A stretch of 64,000 nucleotides of DNA from Thunnus maccoyii (taxonomy: Eukaryota > Chordata > Actinopteri > Scombriformes > Scombridae): assembly GCF_910596095.1 (NCBI RefSeq), contig NC_056545.1, positions 1,844,001-1,908,000 on the forward strand, read 5' to 3'. Below, in pieces: positions 12,172 to 27,100 of this stretch; the stretch's first letter is position 1; each line of letters begins with the position of its first letter. A model generated the notes under the pieces. It was not told the DNA's origin. It worked only from the letters and a program-made list of their open reading frames with translations, and did no database searches. Position numbers and translations under genes: made by a program.

Positions 12172-15100
12172 GTGAGTTCATACAGTTATTAGTTGTTTAT
12201 GTGAGGCCTCCGCAGATGCCTGCTATGAGCGTGCACAGAGGCTTTTATAGTCGGTGCATTGTCTGTGAAACAGGAGGCAACAGCACAGACCAGGGTTTCT
12301 GCAGGTTCACCAAGTTATGTTTAAGACTTTAAGACCTTTTTAATATCATATAAAATAACATTTAATACCTGTATCACCATCAAACCATCTAAATAAAGTA
12401 TGGTGGAAAACCAGAAGGCACAATATGACCTACAATTACTTATTATATCAAAATTTTCATTTTGGATGAAAAATGTCATATTATAAGCAAAAATGCCAAA
12501 AAAAAGCTGTTTTCAGCTTCTCAGATGTGATGATTTAAAGCTTTTCTCTGTCATACATGACAGTAAACTGAATATATTTGGGTTTTGGACAGTTCAGATA
12601 TAACAAGACATTTGAAGACATCAACTTTGATCCTGGGAAATTGTAACAGTCATTTTTCTAACTGTTCTAACCTTTTATAGACAAAAGGTTTCAATATATT
12701 TTTTCAGTGATGAAAATAATTGTTAGTTGCAGTCCTACATGAGCAGCACATCTCTCTACAGATAAAAGGTGCCACTGGAATAGGCCTGGCCTGTACTCTA
12801 AAATGCTGAATGAGAGAATACTTGTTTAATTGTTCCGATAGACTCCATGAAGGAAACGAAGGAGAAAACAACCAAAAACCAGAGGTTGACAATGACAACG
12901 TTGGCTGAAACCAAAGGTAGGCTTCTCAAATACATGTAAACGTCTTTGCGAACCTACGTGGAAAGGGTGTTCTGGGTAAAATAGCAGAGGAGCTGACGCA
13001 TACACCCTCAGAATCTCAACAATTATGTATGCAGATGAGTTGATTCAGTTCCCGTCAGTAGGCAGATCTGAAAACAAACATATTACATACAAGTATTATG
13101 ATCCCTGTACATGTTCACCTACATGCATCACTGAGAAACATCATTTCAACTCATTTCATCAAACAAGAAAACAGTTTCTGTTGATTTTGACATGAAGCTG
13201 ACCAATCTGTGTGTTAACTTATTAAAATGTCATTTTTCAGGGAAGAAGAGGAAACATGACAGTGATTCCAAGTTAGTGGACAAGGAACCAAAGCCTAAAA
13301 CTGGTAGGTTAACAGTCAAACCGGTCAATGACAGAAAACCAGTAGGGACAATAAGGCCTATAATTATTTATTAAGAACATGACTTTATTGACATTTATAT
13401 CACATTTTTGTCAGTGTACCCAGCTGTTGATGTGGATCTGTGCAAATAAAGTGTGTGTGTTTAACTTTACTTTTCACATTTAATTTTCAGGGTTTAAGAG
13501 GAACAATATTGTGAGCGACTCAGATTCTTCTGATGAGGAGCAAAAGGTTGCAACTGGTGGGTTAACACACACGCAACATAACAGATAAATAGCGATGAAG
13601 AGTTTTACAAAATATCTACAGCACCAGTCAAAAGTCTGGATACACTTTCTCATTCAAGAGAACAGGAAGGTGTGTCCAGACTTTTGACTGTTGTTGTACA
13701 TTAGAATAAAAAAGTACATCTTTGGCAAAATTACCATAATGACCCAAATGCAAACTGATTGTGCATTTTACAAACAAATGTTTAAAACAGTAAAAGCAAC
13801 AGTAATAGATAAGAGTATGAACAACAAGAAGAGTATAAAACATATGAGTATGTATGTAAAGTGAAGTTAAATATCCATATGTGTAAGTATATAAACAAAA
13901 ATGTGATGTAAATCTGTATAGTTAATGCATTCAGTGTACTTGAAATAATTACGATGAGAGACTACAAAAAATACTACAAAGAGCACTGTGCTTTACTGTC
14001 TCATGTTCAAGTGTAGTATATTTTTAGGAACCATCAATAGAAGTATAGATTAATTGTTTTTTTACTTGAACTAATTTGGGAGTATCTTTCAGCCCTGAAT
14101 AGCGTCTGCTAGTGCTGGGTGATACGGACAAAATCAAATATCACAATATTTTTGACCAAATAATACCTCAATATCAAAATTGCAACAATATTGTAGGGAT
14201 GACTATTGGTGCTTTCACAAAATATTTACACAATGAGATTTTTGATAAATAATCAATAAATGGATATAATGACTAAGTGGGAAAAGGCAACAGCAAGAAC
14301 ATTCTGGTAAGTTCAGAAAATTACATCACTTTACTGTAATGCAGTTTTAAAACCAGGAAAAGACAACACTTATACCATATCACAATATTACGATATCCAA
14401 AATCTAAGACAATATCAAGTCTCATATCACAATATTGATAAAATATCAATATATTTCCCAGCCCTAGTGTCTGCAGGTATTCCTTTCAGGCTGCATTCAG
14501 GACCACAGCAGCTTTCACCAATAAGGGAAGTGAATTCTGTATGTAGCCTGAGCAGCAAAATATGTCCATGGACTGTTGTGACAAAAATGGGAAAGTAAAT
14601 AAGAAATTACATCCCTGCACTGACAGACCGGCAGTGTTTCACCACATTCCAAATATAGAAGAAAGCAACCAAAAACCAACAAACACACACAGTACAGATC
14701 AGCCTGAGTCTGCTGCTGCTGGTGACCTCAACACAAACTGTTAAACTGCAGCTGTTTGACACTTTTGGTCTGCATTATATTACCGCCCTGCATCACATGA
14801 TGATGATTGTAGCGTCCATCCTGTCATCATGTGTTGCCATGGTAAACGGTTTTAATTGTGTCTTGACAGATTATTAACAGCAGCAGACCCACCAAGAGTA
14901 GACAAATACATTATCTGGAACACCAGAAGTTCAGTAGGTCACAGAAAATAGAGAAACAGCACAATAAATTTACATACATTACAAATAAATATGAGAGGAA
15001 AAACAAGACAGAAAAGTAAGAGAATTCTAATATAAACAATTAAATCCCAGCAACACATGACATTACAGAGTTCCTGTAGTGTTCATCTAATTAAATAAAA

Positions 15101-18100
15101 GACATTTTTAATACCACATAAAATTAAATTTAATATTTTTTTCAGTCAAACTGGTCAATGACAGAAAACCAGTAGGGACAATAAGGCCTATAATTATTTA
15201 TTAAGAACATGAGTTTATTGACATTTATATCACATTTTTGTCAGTACCTCCCAGCTGTTCATGTAGAGCTGTGCAAGTAAAGTGTGTATGTTTAACTTTT
15301 TAAATTTAATTTTCAGGGTTTAAGAGGAACAGCATTGTGAGCGACTCAGATTCTTCTGATGAGGAGCAAAAGGTTGCAGCTGGTGGGTTAACACACACGC
15401 AACATAACAGATAAATAGTGATGAAGAGTTTTACAAAATATCTACAGCACCAGTCAAAAGTCTGGATACACTTTCTCATTCAAGAGAACAGGAAGGTGTG
15501 TCCAGACTTTTGACTGGTGCTGTACATTAGAATAAAAAATTACATCTTTGACAAAATCACCATAATGACCCAAATGCAAGCTAATTGTAAATTTTAGGAC
15601 AAACAGTTTTCAGGAAAAGACTTTATGAAGAGAACTCTGAAATACCATAAATCATACTTACAAATGTTTAAAATAGTAAAAGCAACAGTAATAGATAAGA
15701 ATATGAACAACAAGAAGAGTATAAAACATGTGAGTATGTATGTAAAGTGAAATTAAATATCTATATGTGTAAGTATATCAACAACAAATGCGATGTAAAT
15801 CTGTGTAGTTAATGCATTCAGTGTACTTGAAATAATTACTACAAAAGATTACAAAAAATACTACAAAGAGCACTGTGCTTTACTGTCTCAAGTTCAAGTG
15901 TAGTATATTTTTAGGAACTGTCTATAGAAGTATAGATCATTGTTTTTTTTTTTATCTGAGCAACTAATTTGTGAGAATCACCCTGACACTGCTGCCACTG
16001 GTGACCTCAACACAAACTGTTAAACTGCAGCTGTTTGCCACTTTTGGCCTGCATTATATTACCGCCCTGTATCACATGATGATGATTGTGGAGTCCATCC
16101 TGTCATCATGTGTTGTGTGTCTTGACAGATCATTAACAGTAGCAGACCCACCAAAAGTAGACAAATACAGTATCTGGAACACAAAAAGTTCAGTAGGTCA
16201 CAGAAAATAGAGAAATAGCACAATCAATTTAGACACATTACAAATAAATATGAGAGGAAAAACAAGACAGAAAAGTAAGAGAATTCTAATATAAACAATT
16301 AAATCCCAGCAACACATGACATTACAGAGTTCCTGTAGTGTTCATCTAATTAAATAAAAGACATTTTTAATACAACATAAAATTAAATTAATTCCCTTTT
16401 CAGTCAAACTAGTCAATGATAGAAACCAGTAGGGATAAGAAGGCCTATGATTATTTATTAAGAACATGAATTTATTGACATTTATTTCACAATTTGTCAT
16501 TACCTCCCACCTGTTGATGTGGATATGTGTAAGTAAAGTGTGTGTTTAACATTTCAAATTTCATTTTCAGGGTTTAAGAGAAACAATGCTGTGAGCGACT
16601 CAGATTCTTCTGATGATGAGCAAGAGTTTGCAACTGGTGGGTTAACACACACACAACATAACAGATAAATAGTAATGAAGAGTTTTACAAAATATCTACA
16701 GCACCAGTCAAAAGTCTTGACACACTTTCATATTCAAGAGAACAGGGAGATGTGTCCAGACTTTTGACTGTTGTTGTACGTTAGAATAAAATAACATCAT
16801 TGGCAGAATTGCTGTAACGGCCCAAATGCAAACTGAATGTGCAATTTAGGACAAACAGTTTTCAGTAGGAATGCTCAGTATTGGATTTTTTGCCGATATC
16901 CAATATGCTGATATTTTCCAACTCATTTCCGCTGATTGCCGATGCCAATACCAATATATAACATATTTTTTTCCAGCTGGCTGAGACTATTACACATGCA
17001 ATCATAGTTTGCACTAAGTATGATCAAGAAAGACAATATATGAAGGAAGAACTTGTAGAAGAACAGAAAGACTGGAGTTCAGGAGCTCAGCATTAAAACT
17101 TTAATGAACCTGCCAAGTGGGTGGAGCAGTAGAGTTTTTTTTGAGTTTATTAGACAGACAGGATAAATGGGTAGGATTTAATCTGTAATCCACATGCCAA
17201 AGCAGTAATGCACCTAATACACTGGTTTCCAAGTTATTTTCAAACAGAGTGGTACATCCTGTCAGCCAAGGTGTTTCCTATCTGTGCAGCCGAACACAGT
17301 AGCTCCTCTACGGACTGTTTCACCCTGATGTTCCCTGTGCTTCCTCTGTAAGCTCCACTTCATTCAGCTGCCTGACAGACCCCCTGCTTCTTCTCACTTT
17401 AACTTGAATAATAAACTGGGGCTCGGCACTCTGTTTTTATCCACACGGAGAGCTAGGGCTAGCTGGGAGGCTAGCAGAATGTTAGCTGCAGTATGGCTGG
17501 AAGGAAGCACAGTCAGCTAGCCTCCGCTAGCCTCCCAGCTAACGTTAGTCTCGACTCTCTGTGTGGATCTGGCTGAAGCAGCTGGCGAAGTCCTTCCAAG
17601 ATAATTCTGGCTTGTTAGAACTGATGCTGTGAAGGCAGTTAACTACATAAATTGACCGCTCCACTGCCTCCATTAGTTCTGGATTGTGAAGCCAATTTGC
17701 TAAATTAGGCAGATTGTATATTCAGTGGGTTTCTTTCTGCAGAATGCCACAGCTGATACAGTATTCAACAAATCCATCCCTATAGTTTGGTGGTAATTTA
17801 CTCAGGAGTTGATCAACATGTGAATCACAGCAAAGTCTGTACCCGTTTTGCTCCTCCAATGTTTGTAACATGCCAACCAGATAATGGACAGACAGTGCAA
17901 AGGCATCAAATGCATTTGCATCACCCATCTTGATAGCAGGTTTGTTCAAAATAGTCCCAAGTTCACTTTGAACTAGCTGCCTGGGCTGGCCATATTTCTC
18001 TTGTATGCCTGAAATGCTGTGGTGTACAGCCTTGGGTTATGCAAGTAAACTTTGGCTAGCCAATGGGCACTGGGCAATTTCAGGTGATCTAATAGCACTT

Positions 18101-21100
18101 GGAACTTGTACTGCTCACTCAGATGATGGCGCTGGATCATTTACTGATCCAGTACTATCCATCTTGAGTAAAGCAAGATCACTTTCCCGGCCGCTGTCAA
18201 ACACTGGCAGTGAAGGCCTAGATATGCCATAGCTGGAAGCTATCAGAAGCTCCATCCCTGTAGGTGGTGCCGTAACCGGTAGATTTGCAAAGATAAGCGG
18301 TACACCATAGTAAATTGGGAGAGCTGGGTAAGTGAGGAGCAGCATGGGCAGTGCCTGTGTTAGGGATGCTGAACCCTGAAGGTGGATCCTGAACTGGCTG
18401 ATAGGAATCTGCTCCTGGATCAGGCTTTAAAGTTGGCATCACGGAACAGGGCTGGAACAGACCTGGAGCTAGTCATGGAGGAGGTGCAATTGAGCTCTGC
18501 ATAACATCAGAGGTGGGAGCTGTGGCAGACTGAGAGCTGCTAGGGAGAACATGTGTTTCTCCACAGGAAGCAGTTTTGTGATACGATTCCATCCTCAAGG
18601 GTGCCGATGGCGGGGAAGAGTCTGCTGACATAGGCATTGCTGTGGGTTGAGTCCCCCTATATGACTGGGGGCTGATGGATTTAACTGAGCAGTTGAAGAC
18701 ATTCTGTCTGAGTCCGTGGTGCAGCAGAGAGTCTACATGCTGTAGATGTAGGCTAAGGAGCCTGAGAGCTAGTTGGCTGATCATGAGTTAAATTGAATGC
18801 ACCATCTGCCTGTACCACCTGGGACGAAGGAACACAGCAATCTGTTGTAACTGCGATATCTGGAGGCTCGATGATGTCCTCCTCTAGCATTGAGGTGACT
18901 AACTTAGCAATTTTCCGCTCATTCTCAGCTTTAATGAGGCGTTGACATCGGTCTAGCCATTTAACCAGAGCCTCATGAACCTAGGTGGCTTCACCTTGGA
19001 GGCACTGTGCCTCTCTGGCCTTGGTGTCAAGCTGCTGGTATTTAAAGTCTGCACTGCTATCTTCTTCTATCTGCTGTCTGATTTCCTCAAGCTGCATTGC
19101 CTTCATCCTCTTGTAATTTAGCTGCTTGCATAATGGACAGAGCATGCACTGGATAAGTTGCCACAGATATTGAGGTATGATACCTGCTGTGCAGGTGGCT
19201 GGAGTGGCTTCCACTGGTGGAGGATGATGTTCTTGCTCTACCACTACCATGGCTTTGGGAGCGGGAAGGAGGGTGAGAAGGCTCATCCTCGCAATGGCGG
19301 TATCCAACTGTGGAGTCAGCAGGGTGTGGGGACGTCCTGTTGTCTCTGGTGCATCTGTAGCGTTGTCCATATTGTCTGTTGAAACAATATATGGACCATA
19401 TATTAAAGGCTGGACCTTTGTTAAGTTAATTGGTTTAGGTCGGCAGATATGGAGATGATTCCAGTCAAAGAATCATGACAGAAGAGAGGATCTGCAGCCT
19501 AGGAGGTTTATTATAGACTGTGCACAAGACATGCATATGTCACAGTAGGAAACTTATTAGGTTGAGTAAGTGTGTGTGGTCTACAAGGGAGAAATAATAT
19601 ATAGGAATAATATAAATGTGAGTTAATGTACTTTCAAAGCAATAAAGCTATTTACTATAGCCCTTTAAATCTGAATCAAAGGCAAATGTAACACTTAGCA
19701 AACTAAGCAGATAATTTGTAAATGTAGGAAACCCCCTATGGCAGTACTAAATTAAGAGCATTCAAATTACTAAACATATTTAAAGACACCACAACTATAG
19801 CACATTGATAAACTGACTGACTGCTTGTTTCTTCTTTTAAAGATCAACTAAAGAGCGACCTACGTGACAGGGTAAGAGTTATGAAATCAAGGTGATGAAT
19901 TCTACACATTGGACACAGTCTCACATGCTGACATTATTTTACATACATTTATGCTGTATTTATGATCAAAGCTGATGAGTTTCAAAGTTGGTAGAAACAA
20001 ACATATTATCCCAATCCATGACCACATTTAAATATTTGCAGGTATTCCTTTCAGGCTGCATTCAGGACCACTTTGCAGCTCCCACACTATGTTATCTTCA
20101 CTCTTTATTTATTGAGTTGGAACCTTGGTCACTTTGACACTCAACTGCTCGGAAGTCCCTTATCGTACAGACGCCATTCAAACTGTAAAATGTTCACAAA
20201 ACTTTGAACTTTCAAAGTTATTAGATTGTTTAGTGATATCTTTTGTAGTTTTTCAGCAATTTAAGCCCAAAGTCGGGTTTTTCGGGTCTCACCAGTGTGT
20301 CATGTGATCAGGCACAGCGGAGAGCACAGATAATTTTAGACCAGAAATGTTTTTCTAAACTGCTGTCACTCCCACAATATCAACTCCTCACGCACATATC
20401 TTGCCTCAGTATGTTGCCACAAGCCTCCTCTCTCTCAAAATGTAAATACATTTCATATAGGACTTATAGTTTTTGAGATCTGAACCTTAATTGATAGAGA
20501 GTCGCTGTCATGTTTTCATTGACTGCAATACAGTCTGCAGGATGTGTGTCTCCTCTCACTCCAGTTTCTTAAACTTACAGATTCTCTCTTCCTTCAAACA
20601 CTTTTTACACATATCATTCATTCTCATATTAAACTAGTCTCGCTTTCACTAATGATGTACAAATCTCTGGGCTTCAAGCTCTAGTTTAAGACAAATACAT
20701 TTTCATTTTCAAAATGGAGATTTTTTCCTCTCATTTTTCTGAATGTCTGATGGCTCAGTGGTTTAGAACACTGCTCTCATGATCAGCTTCACCTTAGATG
20801 ACAAGGTTGTGTGTTCAATACCTGCTCACTGCAGTGCTCCTCATAATATTGCTCTCATGTACAAAGTTGCTTTCCATCTCTATCATGTACCGTAAGTCAC
20901 TTCCTCTTTAGCTTACATTAACATTATTACCTAAAATGTGGATTGCTATTCTTGTTAAATACATCTTTTCCGATTATACAGATCCTGTCTGAGTAGTCCA
21001 GTGTTTTAAGCTCATGTCACTTCTGAACTCCTTTTAGATCCAAAGGTTGTGAGTTCAAGCCCCACTTAGGGCAGAACTCAGTAGAGTTGCAGGATGAAGG

Positions 21101-24100
21101 AGTCCAGGTGATGTCAATCTGCTTAATGAGCTGAGCTGAACTGCTTTTTTGTCAATTTAATGCAATTTATAGACTAAATCTAAATTCGCTTTCAGCAATC
21201 ATGCAATTTCTACAGAAATTGCATTTTCTAGTTATTATATATTATTTCGCTGTTATTCGTCGTCTAACTAGTCCTACACAATTTGTCGTATCAACTTCAT
21301 TTCAATGTCAAATTGTACACCCCCATAAGGAGATGTATGCTATTACTTTTCTCAGCTTGTCCATTATGCAAGCATTACAATTTATAATGGAAAGTCAATG
21401 GGAGCAATGTTTGAAGGCTCATATCTCAAAAACTAAAAGAGCTAAAGTCTTCAAACTTAAAAGACTGGTGGTCAATGTGGAAATACGTAACATATTTCAA
21501 AATGGGACATGTAGCGCCACCATGTGGTCAGTTATTACGTGTTTTACGTTTTGGCTTATAACTCATGAACCTTGAGGCCTATCCAAACAATTTTTGCACA
21601 GTGTATTCCTTGGATGGTAACAAGTAGACTGATATAGGCCACGCCCATTTGCGCCTAGAAAGTTTTTCCGCCATTTTGAATTTTTTCAAAAACACATTTT
21701 TTGCTTCTTTTTGCACATTTTTCATCCAATCTTCACCAAACTTAGTACATACCATGTTTAGATGATCCTGAACAGAGCTTTTATCTTCATTTTTTGGTAT
21801 CACTTACCGCTTGTCTGTAATTGGTTACCAAACTTTTAAGGTGTGACCCTATGCATTTAACGAGCCATAACTTTTCAATGCTGATTCGAATCGACACCAA
21901 ATTTGAGAATCTTGCACATATAATGACAGTGCACTATTATGTAAAATTTGATACAATTCTATCCACAGGGGGCGCTACTGTAATATTATAACATGATATT
22001 TCTACAGTTCTGTTGTCTTCAGTGAAATGAAACTTGGTACACAAGTTCTCCATGTCAATGTGTACAACATAGTGAAACATGGTGCCATTAGTGAAACAAC
22101 ACCATACTACTTATTAAGTTAAATATCTTTTAAATTCAATAATCCATGGTGACCAAATTCAGCAAAATTATACAAACGGGGATGTTTAAGAAGTGTGTGG
22201 TATTTGATACAATTTCACCTGTAGGTGGCGCTAAAAAAAATTGAATAATAATTTCTGAAGCAGAAATTTGCAGCAACAGTAGCAATAACAGGAGTGGCAG
22301 CAGCCGGCAGCGGCTGCGTCTGGCGGTTTGCAGCTTCCACACGCAATTTCTTTAGAAATTGCAGACTTTTCTAGTTCCAATATGTCATGCCTAGAGGATG
22401 AAAATTACGCAACCAAAACTACACTGGCATAATAAATTAGATTATCACAGCAGTTTTTGTTCAAAGAAAATTAAACATTTGATCTGTAATGATCTGTCTG
22501 AATTGAAGATTTTTTTTTAAAAAAGTGTGTAAGCTCAACAGACAATTTCTTTTCTACTCCAGCAGGGAGCATTCATAAAATGCAGTCATTCTGATCGATA
22601 CTCTGTTGTCTTGGTTGAAGAAATCAGATAATGTAGAGGGCTCTGGGAAAAAAAAGGTCCATCAAAAAAGTTGAAAGTTTTTTTTTAGTGATTTGTTTTT
22701 GGCCACTGTTCTGGAGAAACACTGATTAATGGTCAACTCATCAGTGAAGAACGTGTCCAGGAGCCTTTTATGTCTTGTGCTGGGAATATTTATTGAACAC
22801 TTGGCCGCGCAGAGAACAGAAACTTTATCAATCACAGTTGTCTGTGCATGATGCCGTCTCTACTGCTCTGAAGAGTCAGTTCTCACCTTGGTCTTTAAAC
22901 CCCTACAGATCATTCCATAAATACTATACGCCCAGAAATGGTAAAACCCAATGCGTCTTATAATATGAAAAATTTGCCTGTTGGTTCATTAGTTTCTAAA
23001 CAAGGAACTGTGCTTTACCCATCTTAGTTCAGCTCATGTTGCATGGAGCTTTAGGTCACCGTCAGCACATTCTGGTCTGGAGCCACTGTTGTCTGATTAT
23101 GCCAATGAAATCTATGCAGTCACGTATCCGTAGTGTCTAGGAAGGTTCCCCTCCAACCTTGGTAACTACGGCGACACCTATTTACCTTTATCAGAAAGGC
23201 TTCTGCTTCCCCAAACATCACAGTTACTCTGAGTCTCAAGGAGAGGAGACAGTGTCTCCTTCAGCTTAAGACTCAGTGTTGCTCACTCTGTGACCCCAAG
23301 GCCTATGCTTGACCCAGTATAACTCAATTCTTAGTCCCTAAAGATAGAAAATTCCATAACAGCCACAATACTGACATGTCCATATGTTTATTTCCAGGAG
23401 AGAAAGATTCCACCATGGGTGAGTGCATTTGTTTGAGACTTTGTACAGATTAATTCAGACATTCATGTTTGGATTTATGTTGTCTGAGGGAGATTTCTGT
23501 CTTCTTTTCTGTCCAGAGAAAAACCATCAAAGATGTACTGACCAGCGGTGACCTGGGTAACAAAGTCATAACCGGTAAAGTTGTACAGAAATCTGCTCTG
23601 CGCACATATGAAACCCAACAGAGGAAGAAAAGGTTTTTCTTTTATCTGGGAGTCAGTGATGAGACATCCTGCATTAAAGTGATGGTGTACGGAGCAGATC
23701 TCTATCAAGATATCCAGGAGGGGAGCTGCTACTCGATCAGAAATGTAATCATGGACGAAAATGTCATGAAAGTTACCAAACAGAGCAAAGTGGCAGAGAC
23801 AGGTCCCGTTGACGTCCCCGAGGAGCTGGAGATGGAAGCTGGGATGCTCATTTATCACCAGAAGCCAGTTTGCAGCATAGCAAAGGCCAGAGAGTATGCT
23901 GACAAGACAGTAGTGAGTGTTCAAGGAACTGTGACAGAGGTGAGTTTTCATAAGACATCTAGCAATACTATTGGTGAAAAGTGCTGAGAGTTGGCCTATA
24001 ATAAGAAGTTGTGTATGTCAGTAAGAATCAGTACATGCTGGTGAGAAGTGGTATATGACAGTGGGACATGAGTGACATACCATTTATCTCCACCGTTCTG

Positions 24101-27100
24101 GTTTGTCGCACTTAAACCATAGTGCCACAAGCCGGAATGGCTGCCTTTAGCTGCCCTACATTAGGCCTGTTCAAAATCGCTTGCTGCCTCACCTTCATGA
24201 ACAAACTAAGTCCTGTCGTTTCCTTTTTGCATCCTGTGAGTAATACGTGCTGCAAGACATTTCAGCAATTGGTTATGTCTCCAGAAATAATCGCTTGTCA
24301 GTTTTGCAGGTTTAGTATTTTTAAATTGAGCCAGCATTTTTGTAGCAAAAGCAACCCACTGACCTCTGAGAACATAAACATAATTCAATCAGGAGAGACA
24401 ATTGAATGAGCAAAGATAATGTTTATTGTACAGATAGAAATGATATACACTTGGATTCCACAACGACATCATCCCTGAGCAGCCATGAGATAGATCTCCC
24501 CATGGAGTCCAGACATTAGTGGTGGTGATGACTTCAGATGAGGCTGATAGCTGTTGAAGTGATGGTACCAGCGATCCCGTGGAGACCCGGTGGAGATGGG
24601 GAGGTGGAGGGGCGTGCATAATGGCACCATGCCAGACTAAAGCAGAGAGAGAGAGGCATATTTAAAAAGACAGCAACCAGATAATAGGCTAACAATGAAA
24701 ATATGTCGATGTGCTATTGGGTAGAAGTGATCAGCAGGTGACAGCTGAAACTCAAACTACTCCCCTGTGCATTGACAACTAAGAAACGATTGTGCATGCA
24801 TGAGAAATGAGAATGACAGGGAGGTATGAGTGAAATTACACCTAGCATACAAAAGATAGTCTTCCTGACTGAACTTTTGCTAAGCTTTATTCAGTTTTAC
24901 AGGTGTAACGGGTATAGAATGGACCCAGTAGCAGCACAAATGACACCGGTATAAGTTTTATTCCACACAATGTCAAGGCAATAGTAGCACGGTCAGAGAA
25001 ACACAGTTCTGATGAGTATGGCTCCACCGGGAATCGAACCCCGATCTTCCACTCCCAAGGCAGATAAAGACCAGGGAACAGGCAGGCAGAACTTAGAGTC
25101 AGGGACAGAAGGCTGGTGGGTTTACCGGGGCAGAGACAAAGAGCGATGGTCGGAGACAAGCTGATCAGGAACCAGGAAGGCAGTCCAGAGATGAAGGCAA
25201 GATGACTTAGCATTGTAGCATAGACAATCTGACAAAAAGGGAGTGGGCCGAGGCAGCTTATATACTGGCTTGATTGGAGATGATGAGCAGGTTGGAGCGC
25301 CAGGTGAAAGTGGTTGAACTAATGAGGGGTGTGGCAGAGCAGAGAGTGAGACTGAATGATTGGATAATTCCCACAGCAACAGGTGAGGGGGAGAGCCGAC
25401 TCTGACAACAGGAAGTAGAGGTGGAATCACACCTCAGGTTATGTTACATAGAATGTGAAAATCATCCAATACATGACAGCTGATCTACACATTAGACTGA
25501 CAAACCCAGTGTAGCTAAAGATTGCATAATCTTTTGTTGAAAATAAAGGAACTTTTTGGATAGTTTCCATTGTTGTTTTTTTCAGATTGGTCACGTCGAA
25601 CCCACCAAAATGAAGAAACAACGGAGGAAGAAAGAGAAGCAACATTTTCAACTTAATGATGGCAAAGATTCCATCAGGATCACCTTGTGGGGCAGAGACA
25701 CTGCACAACTCAGAGGAACATCAGATGGAGACTTTGTCAGAGTGACCAACGTGAAGACCAGTCACTACTATGAAACCTTCTCGCTGAACTCAACCGATTT
25801 CACCAGAATTTACAAGGTAGCTGCTGCCAACATGCTGCACACTGTTCTACTGATGCTAATGTCATTTTGGGATATTCTAGTTTTTCTCTCAAGACACAAA
25901 AGAGTTGTTTGTTGTTCAGTTTGTTGGTTGAATGAGGAGCTTCTGGATATCATAATCAGTGATAAAACATCACTGGTAGTCTTTGATAGAACTCTGTTTA
26001 CATGTAAGTGATCTACCAGAAACACGTTGTAGAGCAGGTTTGTGTACAATACGGTGGAACTATTTAATCAGTTTTTAACCAGCTGTTACAGCACTTACAG
26101 TCCGTATGGTGTGAAAACTTGTGTTTAACACTCAACATTAAACAAACTGTCGCTTTTTTTTCCCTGTCAGAACTTAGTACCCTAAATTCAAAAGTAAAAT
26201 ATCTTGGCCCACCTAAAATTTGAGAAACATTAATTGGTGATCAAGTTTGCAAAAGCAAACCTAAAGTTTTGATTTTTTCTTTAAATTTGCTAATATTAAA
26301 CTCATCTGTAAATGCCTAAATAAGCAGGCTCTTCAGATGCTTTACCTGAGAGATTTTCTGGATCAGTGACTATGCCAGTGGTAGGCAAACAGCGGCCCGT
26401 GGGCCAAATCTGGCCCTCCAGCAAACATTTTGGGCCGTCTTATGAAAGCTAAAGGTTTTACTTAATAATATATAATTTACATCAAAACTTTTACTCTACT
26501 GGAGATGACAAAATAAACTAAAGGTTTGTGTGCAACCCAATGAATATAACCTTGTTACAGCTAATATCGCCCCCACACCAGGAGAGACATTAAAACCATG
26601 ATGTTTGAACAGTGCATGGTGAGGAAATTAAGTCTAATAAACTGACGAGAAATGACATTTTAACGTGTGAATTCTTAATTCCTTCAGCCTGTTGGACCTG
26701 AATAGATGGCTACGTTCACTGCAAGTCTTAGTGCTCAATTTAGATTTATTGCTCAGAACTGATTTTTTCGTTTGGCTGTTCACACTATTTTTTAAATGTG
26801 GCCAATATCAGATTCCAGTGCGACCTAAACTGACCAAAAGAACAGGGAGGCCTCTGAAGCCAGCATTTACAGTTTCATTTATAGATTGATGTGCAGTGCA
26901 AGCCAGCTAATTCATGAGCAGATGATAACAAGGGTGATCATGAGGAGAAAGAATGCCAAATTTTTAGTGATGGCTTTTTGTGGAGCAATGGCTACTATTT
27001 CCGTAGAGAGCTGTGTGTGGATGTGGAGCCGGAGCCAGGAGTGGTGTGATCGTGATGTGAATGGCTTTACAGAAATAAATTTCATCCAAAATTTCAGGAT

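Noticed and set aside
25020-25070. B-box-like GGTTCGATTCC on the minus strand, possible tRNA
   Set aside because: It lies inside a bounded solo LTR. No A-box or cloverleaf could be completed.
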